64,000 nt of DNA from Halobacillus alkaliphilus (GCF_900113125.1 NZ_FOOG01000004.1:118684-182683); one strand, 5' to 3'. Shown: positions 28,055 through 37,324, numbered from the stretch's first letter. The notes: a model not told the origin generated them from the sequence alone. Numbers and translations are program-made.

Positions 28055-28461
28055 ACATATATGCCGTTTTAACTCTCTATCTATTTTATCATATTTATTC
28101 TAGTAAAAGTATCGTAAGGAAAGAAGAATTATTCATTCCCGTTGTCGAAAAAGCACAGATTGCCAGATGATCAAGGCATTCAATAAGGATTATTTCTCTT
28201 AAAAACCCAGTTGTTATTAGCAGAATTCGTCGATATATTTTCCTAAAAAACAATTCTGTTTATAGCTTACCTGTTCCTGGGTTCCCCTTCAAACGATAGC
28301 TGTAAAATTAACGTGCAGGAGTTGCCCAGCTGATTTTAAAGTCAGGCAGGAATAAACGTATTCCTGCTGAATATGTATCTTTGAAGGTTCTGCTTAAAAG
28401 GAGAAGTTTTTTCCAGAAGGGGAACTGAATTTTATTAAAACGAACCAGGGAGGAACCAATC

Positions 28462-28518
28462 ATGCAAAAAACTTTCATCATATTTTCTCATTCAGAGACA
28501 GGGGTGAAAGCAAGCTAA
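28462..28518 (+). CDS. Short leader ORF upstream of the MFS gene (18 codons)
   Basis: ATG with AGGGAGG 8 bases upstream, 18 sense codons (MQKTFIIFSHSETGVKAS) and TAA. It ends 78 bases before the MFS start. Its strong ribosome binding site and its position before a hairpin that hides the MFS ribosome binding site suggest a translational attenuator leader. It could also be the stump of a lost gene. Confidence 0.5.
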   Translation: MQKTFIIFSHSETGVKAS

Positions 28519-28547
28519 TCATTGATCTAATCGCTGCAAGCTTTTTA

Positions 28548-28587
28548 CTCCTGCACCTATATCAGACGAATTACTGTATAGCAGGAG
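28548..28587 (+). promoter_or_regulatory. Hairpin sequestering the ribosome binding site of the MFS gene
   Basis: CTCCTGC (28548-28554) pairs with GCAGGAG (28581-28587), and inside it TATAT pairs with GTATA. The 3' arm covers AGGAGG, the ribosome binding site of the TTG start at 28597. A competing GCAGGAG also occurs at 28315-28321. Confidence 0.6.
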
Positions 28588-28596
28588 GATTATATT

Positions 28597-29793
28597 TTGC
28601 AAAAGAATACTTTAGCCGCTCACAACATTCGTTTTTTATTTTGGGCCGAGTTATTTGGAAGCGTGCGCTTCATCCAACCGGTACTTACACTTTTTTACTT
28701 TGAAAGAGGCCTCGATGAGTCCTTAATTCTGCTTGTCTTAACCTTTTTCAGCATCGGAGTCCTTGCCGGGGAAATTCCGACCGGGGTACTGGCTGACCGC
28801 TACGGACCAAAAACCGCTTTTTTAATAGGATCGGTACTTGCTATAGTCAGTCATAGTCTATTACTCGTCGCCTTTGAACCCTGGGTGTTCTTCCTAAGCA
28901 GTTTTTTAACTGGGTTTGCCGCTACTTTTTTTAGTGGAGCAGATGAAGCCCTTATTTACGAATCTCTGAAACTTTCGAACGAAGAAAAATTTATGGATAA
29001 AGCGATCGGGCAAATTGGTTCAGCTACGTTTATCGTCTCAATCATCGCTGTCATTATCGGGGCTTTTATCGCTAAAGATTTAACGGAACAGCAATTTCAG
29101 CTGCTGATTGGATTAAGTCTGGCCTTTATGACGGTGCAGTTCTTTTTACTGCTATCGATCAAAAACCCGCCCCAGCAAGAAGGGGATCAACAGCCGCCGC
29201 TCCGACAAATATGGGCAGGGGTAAAAGCCATCCGGAAAACCCCTCAAGTATTATGGATGTTTATGAACATATCGCTCGTATTTATACCCGCTACAGCGAT
29301 ATTTGAGAAATTCGATCAAAAGCTGCTCGTCGATGCCGGCCTGCCGGTGTACTGGATTGGAATCGTCTATGCCATCGCAGGTTTCATAGGTTTTATGGCT
29401 TCGCGATCCATTGGATGGATGACCAGTAAAATGAACCGTGTTCATTTACTGTTGATCACAGGAATCCTTGCCGTAGCAGGGCTCACCCTTGCTGCTTTAT
29501 TTAACACGTACCTCTGGGTGATTCTTGGAGTGATCTTCGTCTTAAAACTAGTGAGCGCCATTCGATATCCGATTTATTCGCAACTATCGAATGACCTAAT
29601 TCCATCTAACGTGCGGGCAACAACCATTTCATTGCTATCGCTCCTTGATTCAGGTTTTGACTTGCTTATTTTCACGACAGTAAGTGGAATCGCACTTGCT
29701 GGATTCACACCTATGTTCCTAGCCTGTGCTGTTATCGCTTTACTCGGTGTAGCCATACCAATACGGCCAAAACGAGCAAGCGTTAATAGATGA
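28597..29793 (+). CDS. MFS transporter, probably drug or metabolite efflux
   Basis: 398-residue 12-helix major facilitator. The loop 2-3 signature GVLADRYGPKTAF is present, as is a charged central loop (NPPQQEGDQQPPLRQ, about 190-205). The family branch is unassigned; related proteins export small molecules. The start is TTG 28597 with AGGAGG 8 bases upstream. Regulation is probably post-transcriptional through the upstream leader ORF and hairpin. First gene of the accessory block between noc and rsmG. Confidence 0.82.
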   Translation: MQKNTLAAHNIRFLFWAELFGSVRFIQPVLTLFYFERGLDESLILLVLTFFSIGVLAGEIPTGVLADRYGPKTAFLIGSVLAIVSHSLLLVAFEPWVFFLSSFLTGFAATFFSGADEALIYESLKLSNEEKFMDKAIGQIGSATFIVSIIAVIIGAFIAKDLTEQQFQLLIGLSLAFMTVQFFLLLSIKNPPQQEGDQQPPLRQIWAGVKAIRKTPQVLWMFMNISLVFIPATAIFEKFDQKLLVDAGLPVYWIGIVYAIAGFIGFMASRSIGWMTSKMNRVHLLLITGILAVAGLTLAALFNTYLWVILGVIFVLKLVSAIRYPIYSQLSNDLIPSNVRATTISLLSLLDSGFDLLIFTTVSGIALAGFTPMFLACAVIALLGVAIPIRPKRASVNR

Positions 29794-29814
29794 AATTTAT
29801 TCATTTTTAATAGA

Positions 29815-29850
29815 AGACAGTCACTTCTTGAGGGAAGGGCTGTTTTTTTA
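29815..29850 (+). terminator. Terminator of the MFS gene
   Basis: ACAGTCACTTC / GAAGGGCTGT hairpin with one bulge, followed by seven T. The rest of the 363-base gap to the protease gene is AT-rich; a possible promoter TTGATT-N16-TAGATT lies at 30084-30111. Confidence 0.6.
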
Positions 29851-30156
29851 TGTAATTATTGTAGGACTTAAGTATACATTATAAAAGTCACAATCACTCG
29901 TTTGAGATTAACATATAAACTTCACCCACCGATTTATTACTTTAAAATAGCATCACATGATTACGAATCTGCAATTTTACCTTTTCTTAAGCTATTTTCA
30001 CAGTCTTTTTTCTGTTACACTTTAACGCTTTAAATTCGCCTCTGGGCACTATTCATTATTTTTAGAAAATTAAAAATAATATATTGATTAATTTTGTAAC
30101 TTTGGTAGATTTGTAAATGTAGCTTATTTTTACAAAATGTGGAGGGAGACATTAAT

Positions 30157-32544
30157 TTGAAGAACATGGGGAGAATTATCACATCTGCTCTAGCTCTTAC
30201 ATTAGCCTTCGGGCCCGTGAGCGCGAGTGCAAGTACAGTAAATCAAGATGCAGGCGAAGATTTACATAAATCACATTCGCACGAGGGATCACCTTTTGAT
30301 CTCGCAATTGCGAATGATGAAAAGCTAATTGAGATGTTGAAAGAGGACGGGAAAATTGCACCAGATGCAAGTCCTTCAGAAGCTCAAAAAGGGTTAAACA
30401 AATTCTTAAAAGCAAAATCTGAAGCGGCTAAGAAAGATAAAGGTGAATTAAGCGACGAAGCAAAAGAAGCGAAAGAAAAGCTTCAGGGCGAAATGAAAAA
30501 CAACAGCTTAACCAATGGAGAAGGAAATAAACTGGGTCAAGCGAAGAAAAATGCACCAGCTTCGGTAAAGGAAGAAGCTTATGACGGAGAGATGCGTACG
30601 GACAAAGTGCTGGTCTTGCTTGTCGATTATCCGGACAAGCCTCATAACTCGATGACAGCTGATGAAACGGATATGTACTATGAAGGCGAAGATGCTTATT
30701 CAACAGACCATTATCAGGACATGCTGTTCGGTACAGGTGGCTGGGCAGGTCCAGACGGTGAAATCTACGATTCTATGAAACAATATTATGAGCAGCAATC
30801 CGGCGGCAGTTACTCTGTTGAAGGGGAAGTAGCAGGCTGGTATACAGCAAGCAAACCAGCTGCAGCCTATGGCGGCAACTACCCAACAGAAGATGGTAGT
30901 GACGTTAATGCTCGCGGACTTGTGAAAGAAGCACTTGCTGCAGCAGCAGCCGATCCAACTGTTAATATTTCCGATTACGACCAGTGGGATCGTTATGATT
31001 TAGATGGTGATGGAAACTACCTGGAAGCGGATGGCCTCGTTGATCACCTAATGGTTATTCACTCCGGAGTGGGTGAAGAAGCAGGTGGAGGATCGCTAGG
31101 TTCTGACGCAATCTGGTCTCACCGCTGGAATCTTGGCGGAGTGACTCCGATTAGCGGTACCGAAGCTACGGTCGATTATTGGGGCGGTTCTATGGCAGCT
31201 TACGATTACACAATTGAACCAGAAGACGGAGCCGTAGGGGTTATGGCTCACGAGTTTGGCCACGATTTAGGTCTGCCTGATGAATACGATACTCAGTATT
31301 CCGGTGCTGGCGAACCTGTCAGTTACTGGTCGATTATGTCGAGCGGAAGCTGGGCAGGAGATATCCCAGGTACGATGCCGACTGGATTCAGCCCGTACAT
31401 GAAAGAAATGCTTCAAACTTCTGCTGTAGTAGATAATGAGGGTACAGAAGGAAACTGGTTATCTGGAACAGAATTTAATGTAGAAGACATCAATCAACAA
31501 GGTAAAGAAGTGCTTCTTGATGAAGCTGTTACCAAAGGAACAAATAACGACACCGTGAAAGTTAATTTGCCGCAAAAAGAAACGATCATTAACGAGCCGG
31601 CAAGCGGGGAGTTTGAATATTTCTCCGGAAGCGCGGACGATCTTGATAATTCTATGTCTACCACTGTCGATTTAACAAACGCCACCTCTGCAGAATTTAA
31701 TTTTAAAACGTGGTATGACATTGAGAAAGACTGGGATTACGCGTATGTAACGGTTGACGGAGAGCCAATTGCTAGTGATATTACGACAAATGAAAACCCG
31801 AACGATTCCAATAACGGTAATGGAATTACTGGCTCATCCGATGGCTGGATTGATGCTTCGTTCGATCTGTCTGCCTATGCAGGAGAAGAAGTCGAAGTAG
31901 CGATTGAGTACGTTACAGATGGTGCGGTATCAAATCCTGGCTTGTACGCTGATGATCTATCCGTTGTTGTTGATGGAGAAGAAGTCGTGTTCGACGATGC
32001 TGAAGGTGAAGCTCAGTTTAATCTGGATGGGTTCACAAAAAATAATGGGATTAAACGTTCCGAGCATTACTACCTGCTGGAATGGCGCAGCCACAATGGT
32101 GTTGATGAGGGTCTTGCAAACATCCGCCGTGGTGACAGCTTAATGACGTTCGACGATGGGCTAGTGGTTTGGTATATCGATAAGCAATACAGTGAAAACT
32201 GGACAGGTATTCACCCGGGCAATGGCTTTGTAGGCGTGGTCGATGCAGATCAGCACACCCTTAATTGGAGTGATGGAACAGTAGCGAGTACACGCTATCA
32301 GGTTCACGATGCAGCCTTCAGTTTAGATAAAACAGACAAAATGTATATTGACTATAATGATCTCTTAGGTACGACCATCAAAGATAACTTCACTAAACGC
32401 ACACCATTGTTTGATGACAGCGAAAACTACTTGAACGAAGGATTAGTAGATGCAGGACGCGACGTTCCTGAGTACGGTCTGAAGTTCCGTGTAACCGGTC
32501 AAAGTAAAGACGGTACTGTAGGAAAAGTGTTAATGTACAAATAA
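30157..32544 (+). CDS. Secreted immune inhibitor A-type metalloprotease (peptidase M6)
   Basis: 795-residue secreted zinc protease. The signal peptide MKNMGRIITSALALTLAFG ends near VSASA. A propeptide-like charged region precedes the M6 catalytic domain (about 145-480) with zinc motif HEFGHDLGLPDEYD: H365, E366, H369. C-terminal beta domains (about 500-795) include an MAM-like SADDLDNSMSTTVDL segment and FKTWYDIEKDWDYAYV. The protein is acidic, fitting a salty habitat. InhA proteases of the B. cereus group degrade host antimicrobial peptides; here a nutritional role is equally likely. TTG 30157 was chosen because GGAGGG lies 10 bases upstream. Confidence 0.92.
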   Translation: MKNMGRIITSALALTLAFGPVSASASTVNQDAGEDLHKSHSHEGSPFDLAIANDEKLIEMLKEDGKIAPDASPSEAQKGLNKFLKAKSEAAKKDKGELSDEAKEAKEKLQGEMKNNSLTNGEGNKLGQAKKNAPASVKEEAYDGEMRTDKVLVLLVDYPDKPHNSMTADETDMYYEGEDAYSTDHYQDMLFGTGGWAGPDGEIYDSMKQYYEQQSGGSYSVEGEVAGWYTASKPAAAYGGNYPTEDGSDVNARGLVKEALAAAAADPTVNISDYDQWDRYDLDGDGNYLEADGLVDHLMVIHSGVGEEAGGGSLGSDAIWSHRWNLGGVTPISGTEATVDYWGGSMAAYDYTIEPEDGAVGVMAHEFGHDLGLPDEYDTQYSGAGEPVSYWSIMSSGSWAGDIPGTMPTGFSPYMKEMLQTSAVVDNEGTEGNWLSGTEFNVEDINQQGKEVLLDEAVTKGTNNDTVKVNLPQKETIINEPASGEFEYFSGSADDLDNSMSTTVDLTNATSAEFNFKTWYDIEKDWDYAYVTVDGEPIASDITTNENPNDSNNGNGITGSSDGWIDASFDLSAYAGEEVEVAIEYVTDGAVSNPGLYADDLSVVVDGEEVVFDDAEGEAQFNLDGFTKNNGIKRSEHYYLLEWRSHNGVDEGLANIRRGDSLMTFDDGLVVWYIDKQYSENWTGIHPGNGFVGVVDADQHTLNWSDGTVASTRYQVHDAAFSLDKTDKMYIDYNDLLGTTIKDNFTKRTPLFDDSENYLNEGLVDAGRDVPEYGLKFRVTGQSKDGTVGKVLMYK

Positions 32545-32552
32545 TCAATTTT

Positions 32553-32587
32553 AAAAGAACTCCTCTAATACGAGGGGTTCTTTTTTT
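32553..32587 (+). terminator. Terminator of the InhA-type gene
   Basis: AAAGAACTCCTCT / GAGGGGTTCTTT hairpin followed by a T-run. Beyond it, 32590-33054 holds no gene that I can see; it is AT-rich and contains one Noc-site-like palindrome. Confidence 0.82.
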
Positions 32588-32948
32588 AGGAATGGCTCTC
32601 CCTAAATTTATAAACCTAAGCAGTCCGTAGTGCAGGCTAACATTAAAGTCCCAGTAAAAAAAAGGGAGGATCTGAGTAAGTTCCTCCTTGTTTTTTATAT
32701 GGTTCTAGCAGCCCAGCTTAATAATCATTTAAAAGCTTAAGCGTTATTCCCTCCCCTATTTATATATTAGATGTATGAAACCTTTCATATATCATGAATA
32801 GTCTTTCTATATGCATTTCCTCCTCCTCGAGAGGGTTCATATTAGCTTTTTGGCGTTACAGCGTAAAAATAGTTCTCTATTACATGAAGACATAAAATAA
32901 CAACTTACGAGTAGTATTTACGTTTAAGAGTGAGAATGATGGTTCTAC

Positions 32949-32962
32949 ATTTCCTGGGAAAT
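32949..32962. promoter_or_regulatory. Possible Noc-binding site
   Basis: ATTTCCTGGGAAAT differs at one base from the reported B. subtilis Noc-site consensus ATTTCCCGGGAAAT. It lies in an intergenic gap 5 kb from noc. A 14-bp near match can occur by chance. Confidence 0.35.
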
Positions 32963-33054
32963 AATCAAAAATCGTTTATTCCCGTTTTGCGTTCTTTCTG
33001 ACTTTCGAATTTCGTTAAGTATATAGTCAGTAAAGAGTGTTCTTTGTTTTTATA

Positions 33055-33591
33055 CTACTTAAGGTAATCTGGAGCAGTCATGCCATAAACATCAATATCC
33101 TTGTATTCACCCCAGTGGTAGATATCGCCTTTCAACTTTCCTTCATAACTTAGTCCAACTTTTTGCATCACCCTGGTAGAAGCCGGGTTTTCACTCATCG
33201 CTGCAGACCATATCCTGTGCAGATTCAAGGTCTCAAATCCATACTGAACCATGCGAGCAGCCGCTTCTGAGGCATACCCCTTTCCCCAGTAAGTTCGTCC
33301 AACCCAATAAGCAAGCTCACCCTTTTTATGTTTATGATCCACTCGCAGCGTCATCGTTCCCACCAGTTCATTTGTCGATTTCAATACCATAGCCATAGGA
33401 TATGCTTTTCCCTCTTTGATCCATTCTTTATGGGTTCGTATCCAGTTTTGGGCATCCTCAAGGGTGTATGGATGAGGAACGAAGGTAGTAGCTGCAACCG
33501 CTTTGTCACCTGCAAGCTCCGATACGCGTTCTGCTTGAGTGATTTCATACGGTTGTAAATTCAAACGCTCGGTCGTTAACGGCCAATTCAT
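33055..33591 (-). CDS. GNAT acetyltransferase, RimJ/RimL type
   Basis: 178-residue N-acetyltransferase. It starts with the family pattern LTTERLNLQPYE, and has the acetyl-CoA site ELAYWVGRTYWGKGYASEAAARMV (about 103-126) and NPASTRVMQKVGLSYEG. The substrate, a protein N terminus, antibiotic or metabolite, cannot be told. Isolated on the minus strand between plus-strand genes. Confidence 0.87.
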   Translation of the reverse strand: MNWPLTTERLNLQPYEITQAERVSELAGDKAVAATTFVPHPYTLEDAQNWIRTHKEWIKEGKAYPMAMVLKSTNELVGTMTLRVDHKHKKGELAYWVGRTYWGKGYASEAAARMVQYGFETLNLHRIWSAAMSENPASTRVMQKVGLSYEGKLKGDIYHWGEYKDIDVYGMTAPDYLK

Positions 33592-33695
33592 AACAAAAAA
33601 ACTCCTTTTTAATTCAAGTTGAAGTATTGATTATTTAAGTGTACAACCCCTGATATATAAGGGGTTAAAACTGATCCAGAACGATTCTTATAGAA

Positions 33696-33893
33696 GGGTC
33701 CGTTCACTCCCTCGATCATAGGATGGCGGAGGAAACGACGAGACTCCCGCGGGAGAAGGAGCTAGGCGAGACCCCACAGGGAGTGTTAACGACTGAGGAG
33801 GCTTGCCAGTCCCCCCGCAGGAAAGCGAGTTGTTTCCGTAGCCAGCCCCTCTGCTATATTAGCAACGGAACAAAATTATCTCAAAGCTGAGTA
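33696..33893 (-). repeat. Truncated composite repeat: one end plus module A
   Basis: Reads on the minus strand. A degenerate end CTCAGCTTTGAGATA at about 33875-33890 is followed by module A (33720-33855: GGAAACAACTCGCTTTCC and CTTCTCCCGCGGGAGTCTCG) and GAACGGACCC. The linker, module B and other end are missing. It fills most of the 459-base gap before splA. Between 33900 and 34050 only AT-rich sequence is seen. Confidence 0.8.
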
Positions 33894-34050
33894 CAGTATC
33901 CGACCCTATTGCGTCATAACTCTGTTCGAAAATTAATTAAGATAGAAACACCATTATATTTAGATAACTTGAGAAAATAAATCCAACTTGTCTAATAAAT
34001 TTCAGGTTTTGTGGAAAAATGAACACAAACTATGGAAAGCAGGTGTGGTT

Positions 34051-34314
34051 ATGGAATTTCAACAACCCAACTATCGTGCGGGAGATATCGTATACGTCAT
34101 CTATCGCAACCCGCATACGTATGATGTGGCCAATGTACAGGAAGCAGCCGTAGTAAAAGATCCAGAAAACCCAGGTGATTTAGCTCTTTTTCTATATGAA
34201 ACGTATTTCCCATTGGATTCTGAGATAGCTGTCTATGCCTCTCAAGGTGAAGCTGAACGCGCCTATCATGATACATTTGGCGGCGGGATTGAACCGGAGG
34301 GACTGCAGTGGTAA
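34051..34314 (+). CDS. splA: Transcriptional regulator SplA of spore photoproduct lyase
   Basis: 87-residue SplA, a TRAP-like small protein that negatively regulates the spl operon in B. subtilis. Diagnostic parts: YRAGDIVYVIYRNPHTYDVA and LALFLYETYFPL. I chose ATG 34051, preceded by AGGTG, over a longer frame from 33988 that adds an unrelated N terminus. It overlaps splB by 7 bases. Confidence 0.9.
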   Translation: MEFQQPNYRAGDIVYVIYRNPHTYDVANVQEAAVVKDPENPGDLALFLYETYFPLDSEIAVYASQGEAERAYHDTFGGGIEPEGLQW

Positions 34315-35336
34315 AGCCATTTGTACCCGAACTCGTTTACATCGAACCCGGAGCCCTGAAATATCCGTTAGGTAAAGAACTGAAAGAAAAATTTGAAGAT
34401 ATGGGTATTGAAATTCGCGAGACCACCTCCCATAACCAAGTCCGCAATTTACCAGGAGAAAACGATTTTCAGAAATACCGAATGGCAAAATCCACGCTGG
34501 TGGTCGGTGTCAGAAAAACATTAAAATTTGATACCTCCAAACCCTCCGCAGAATACGCCATTCCATTTGCGACAGGATGTATGGGCCATTGCCATTACTG
34601 TTACTTACAGACCACGATGGGCAGTAAACCTTATATCCGTACGTATGTAAATGTCGAAGAAGTATTTGAAGCGGCAGAAAGCTATATGAAAGAACGGGCG
34701 CCGGAAGAAACGAGATTTGAAGCTTCCTGTACCTCTGATATCGTTGGCATCGACCACCTCACACACACCTTAAAGCGGGCGATTGAATACTTCGGTCAGT
34801 CTGAGCATGGGCGCTTACGTTTTGTAACCAAATTTGCACACGTCGATCACTTGCTTGATGCAAAACACAATGGCCGTACACGTTTCCGGTTCAGCATGAA
34901 TGCGGATTATGTAATCAAATACTTGGAGCCGGGTACATCCCGTCTGGATGATCGAATTGAAGCAGCCGCAAAAGTAGCGGAAGCTGGCTATCCCTTAGGA
35001 TTTATCATTGCCCCTATTTATCTGTACGAGGATTGGAAAGAAGGCTATCGGATACTATTTGAGAAGCTGTATGATAAGCTTCCGGAAAAAGCAACAAAAG
35101 ATCTTACCTTCGAACTGATTCAACACCGTTTTACCAAGCCTGCCAAGCGTGTTATTCAAAAAAATTATCCGATGACCAAGCTTGAAATGGACGAAGAAAA
35201 GCGAAAATACAAATGGGGCCGTTATGGAATCGGAAAATATGTTTACCAGAAAGATGAACAGAAAGAAATGCAGGAAGTACTGGGCGGATATATTGAGCAG
35301 TATTTTCCTGAAGCCAGATTAGAATACTTCACCTGA
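34308..35336 (+). CDS. splB: Spore photoproduct lyase (radical SAM)
   Basis: 342-residue radical-SAM enzyme that reverses the spore photoproduct thymine dimer during germination. Cluster cysteines C91, C95, C98 form CMGHCHYC, and the hydrogen-donor cysteine C141 lies in EASCTSD; these are the positions known in the B. subtilis enzyme. Full length. GTG start at 34308 inside the end of splA, after GGAGG. Confirms an endospore former. No clear terminator follows. Confidence 0.96.
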   Translation: MVKPFVPELVYIEPGALKYPLGKELKEKFEDMGIEIRETTSHNQVRNLPGENDFQKYRMAKSTLVVGVRKTLKFDTSKPSAEYAIPFATGCMGHCHYCYLQTTMGSKPYIRTYVNVEEVFEAAESYMKERAPEETRFEASCTSDIVGIDHLTHTLKRAIEYFGQSEHGRLRFVTKFAHVDHLLDAKHNGRTRFRFSMNADYVIKYLEPGTSRLDDRIEAAAKVAEAGYPLGFIIAPIYLYEDWKEGYRILFEKLYDKLPEKATKDLTFELIQHRFTKPAKRVIQKNYPMTKLEMDEEKRKYKWGRYGIGKYVYQKDEQKEMQEVLGGYIEQYFPEARLEYFT

Positions 35337-35525
35337 TTCTTGACCTTGATCACTCCACAACTTTCCGTCAAATCGACAGAATACGATAAAAGAGCTGCTT
35401 GTGAATCCATATAAGCAATCTTCTAGAGAAGGTAGAAGAACTCCTTTCATTTGTTTATCTTTTTCCTAATTGTGGAATGAGATAATTACGATATTATAGT
35501 GATAAAACAAAAGGAGGATTTCAAT

Positions 35526-36395
35526 ATGGATCGTTCACAAAAGCAAACGCAAGGTCAGCCTAAACAAGAGCAGGAAAAACAGCCAGGAGTAGAAGGCCAG
35601 CTGGATCCTCAGCCGCTTCAAGCTGATGAAGATTATCAAAGTGGAAACAAATTAGTCGGCAAGGTGGCTCTTATTACTGGAGGAGACAGCGGAATCGGCC
35701 GGTCTGTAGCCATCGGCTATGCCAAAGAAGGTGCAGACGTGGCGATTTCGTATCTTGAGGAACATGAAGATGCGGAATACACGAAAAAGCAAGTAGAAGA
35801 GCAAGGCCGCCGCGCGATTCTTATTCCTGGAGATGTCGGGGAAGAATCTGTTTGTAAAGATGCGATTGAACGAACAGTCAATGAACTGGGTCAGCTCGAC
35901 ATTCTAGTAAATAATGCAGCAGAGCAGCACCCTACCGATGATTTAATGGATATTACAGCAGAACAGTGGGAAAGCACATTCAAAACGAATATCCATTCCA
36001 TTTTCTATATGACAAAAGCAGCAATTCCTCACTTGAAAAAAGGAAGCTCTATTATCAATACCGCTTCCATTAACCCTTATACAGGGAATCCGCACCTCGT
36101 TGATTATACGGCAACCAAAGGGGCAGTCGTGGCATTCACTCGTTCCATGGCTAAACAGCTCGTGGATAAAGGAATCCGCGTGAATGGAGTGGCTCCTGGT
36201 CCAATCTGGACGCCATTAATCCCTTCCACCTTTGGAGAAGATAAGGTCGAACAGTTTGGTACCAACACACCAATGGGACGTCCAGGACAGCCGGTTGAAC
36301 ACGTAGGAAGCTATGTATTGCTTGCTTCCGATGACTCCACGTACATGACCGGTCAGTTTATTCACATTAACGGCGGACTGTACACCTCCAGCTAA
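35526..36395 (+). CDS. Short-chain dehydrogenase, general-stress type (YdaD/YhdF-like)
   Basis: 289-residue SDR. A hydrophilic Gln/Glu-rich N terminus (about 1-40) precedes the Rossmann site TGGDSGIGRS (about 54-63), NNAAEQHP, and the catalytic tetrad with Ser in NTASINPY and YTATKGA (Tyr and Lys). This extended-N-terminus form is typical of the sigma-B-controlled stress dehydrogenases of Bacillus. Substrate unknown. ATG 35526 follows AAAGGAGG. Confidence 0.88.
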   Translation: MDRSQKQTQGQPKQEQEKQPGVEGQLDPQPLQADEDYQSGNKLVGKVALITGGDSGIGRSVAIGYAKEGADVAISYLEEHEDAEYTKKQVEEQGRRAILIPGDVGEESVCKDAIERTVNELGQLDILVNNAAEQHPTDDLMDITAEQWESTFKTNIHSIFYMTKAAIPHLKKGSSIINTASINPYTGNPHLVDYTATKGAVVAFTRSMAKQLVDKGIRVNGVAPGPIWTPLIPSTFGEDKVEQFGTNTPMGRPGQPVEHVGSYVLLASDDSTYMTGQFIHINGGLYTSS

Positions 36396-36416
36396 AGCGT
36401 TATTTCTTGCCAAAAG

Positions 36417-36454
36417 CTCTCTTCTTTTACACAATAAACAAAAGAAGAGAGGAG
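36417..36454 (+). promoter_or_regulatory. Hairpin overlapping the ribosome binding site of the Nei-type gene
   Basis: CTCTCTTCTTTT (36417-36428) is exactly complementary to AAAAGAAGAGAG (36440-36451), and the ribosome binding site GAGGAG (36449-36454) starts within the 3' arm. It may act as a terminator for the dehydrogenase gene or limit translation of the next gene. Confidence 0.5.
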
Positions 36455-36462
36455 AACTGTAT

Positions 36463-37296
36463 ATGCCAGAAGGTCCAGAAATCAGAAGGGCGGCTGATCA
36501 CGTGGAAAAAGCGTTGACCGGCCGCCCTGTGCTTGATATATCTTTTGCTTTTGAGCAGCTTCAGGATTATGAAGACATGTTTCAGGGAGCTATGGTCAAA
36601 CGTGTGGAAACGCGCGGAAAAGCCATGCTGATTCGATTTGATCAGGGCTACACCATCTATTCTCACAACCAGCTTTACGGAAAATGGTACGTCCGGAATG
36701 CTTATAATTATCCGAAGACCAACCGGCAGCTAAGGCTTGCCATCCATAATGAGAAGAAGTCTGCCCTGTTATACAGTGCTTCTGACATTGAAGTCTTAAG
36801 AGATGAGGAAGTAGAAGACCATCCATTTATAGCCAAAGTCGGTCCAGATCTTCTCAATGACTCCATTCCTCGTGAGGAACTGATCGACCGCTTCAAGGAG
36901 AAGAGATTCCATAGAAGGAAATGGAGTTCTTTACTACTGGATCAAAGCTTTATTGCAGGTGTAGGAAATTATCTGCGGAGTGAAATTTTATTTTCCGCCG
37001 CCATTCATCCTGACCTCAGGCCGATGGATTGTACAGAAGAGCAGCTTAATAAGGCAGCAGACACTTGTATAGAACTCATATGGCGTTCTTATCAGAATAA
37101 AGGAATTACCAATGATCTCGAGCTTGCCCATCGTTTAAAAGCGGAGGGAGCCAAGCGATATGAATATCGACATTGGGTATTCAACCGTGAAGGTCAGCCG
37201 TGCCGCATAGATGGCACCGAAATCGTTAAATATAAGGCAGCTTCCAGGCGGTGTTATTACTGTCCTACCTGCCAGCCTAAGACCCCCAGCTCATAG
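36463..37296 (+). CDS. DNA glycosylase/AP lyase of the Fpg/Nei family, endonuclease VIII-like
   Basis: 277-residue base-excision repair enzyme removing oxidised pyrimidines or purines. After loss of Met1 the catalytic Pro starts PEGPEIRRAADHVEK; the H2TH region is QSFIAGVGNYLRSEIL (about 165-180), and a C-terminal zinc finger has Cys in QPCRIDG and RRCYYCPTC. PEIRRA and the central loops fit Nei better than MutM. The stop lies within the stem of the terminator. It lies two genes downstream of splAB, making a small DNA-repair neighbourhood. Confidence 0.9.
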   Translation: MPEGPEIRRAADHVEKALTGRPVLDISFAFEQLQDYEDMFQGAMVKRVETRGKAMLIRFDQGYTIYSHNQLYGKWYVRNAYNYPKTNRQLRLAIHNEKKSALLYSASDIEVLRDEEVEDHPFIAKVGPDLLNDSIPREELIDRFKEKRFHRRKWSSLLLDQSFIAGVGNYLRSEILFSAAIHPDLRPMDCTEEQLNKAADTCIELIWRSYQNKGITNDLELAHRLKAEGAKRYEYRHWVFNREGQPCRIDGTEIVKYKAASRRCYYCPTCQPKTPSS

Positions 37297-37318
37297 AATT
37301 AATGAGAGGGGGTCTTTA
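37279..37318 (+). terminator. Terminator of the Nei-type gene
   Basis: AAGACCCCC / GGGGGTCTT outer stem with complementary CTCAT / ATGAG inside, followed by TTTA. The 5' arm includes the last codons of the gene. Confidence 0.8.
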
Positions 37319-37324
37319 CTATTT

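Noticed and set aside
33945..33960. CATTATA upstream of splA as a sigma-G -10 element
   Set aside because: No acceptable -35 was found at the correct spacing; in an AT-rich gap the match is uninformative.
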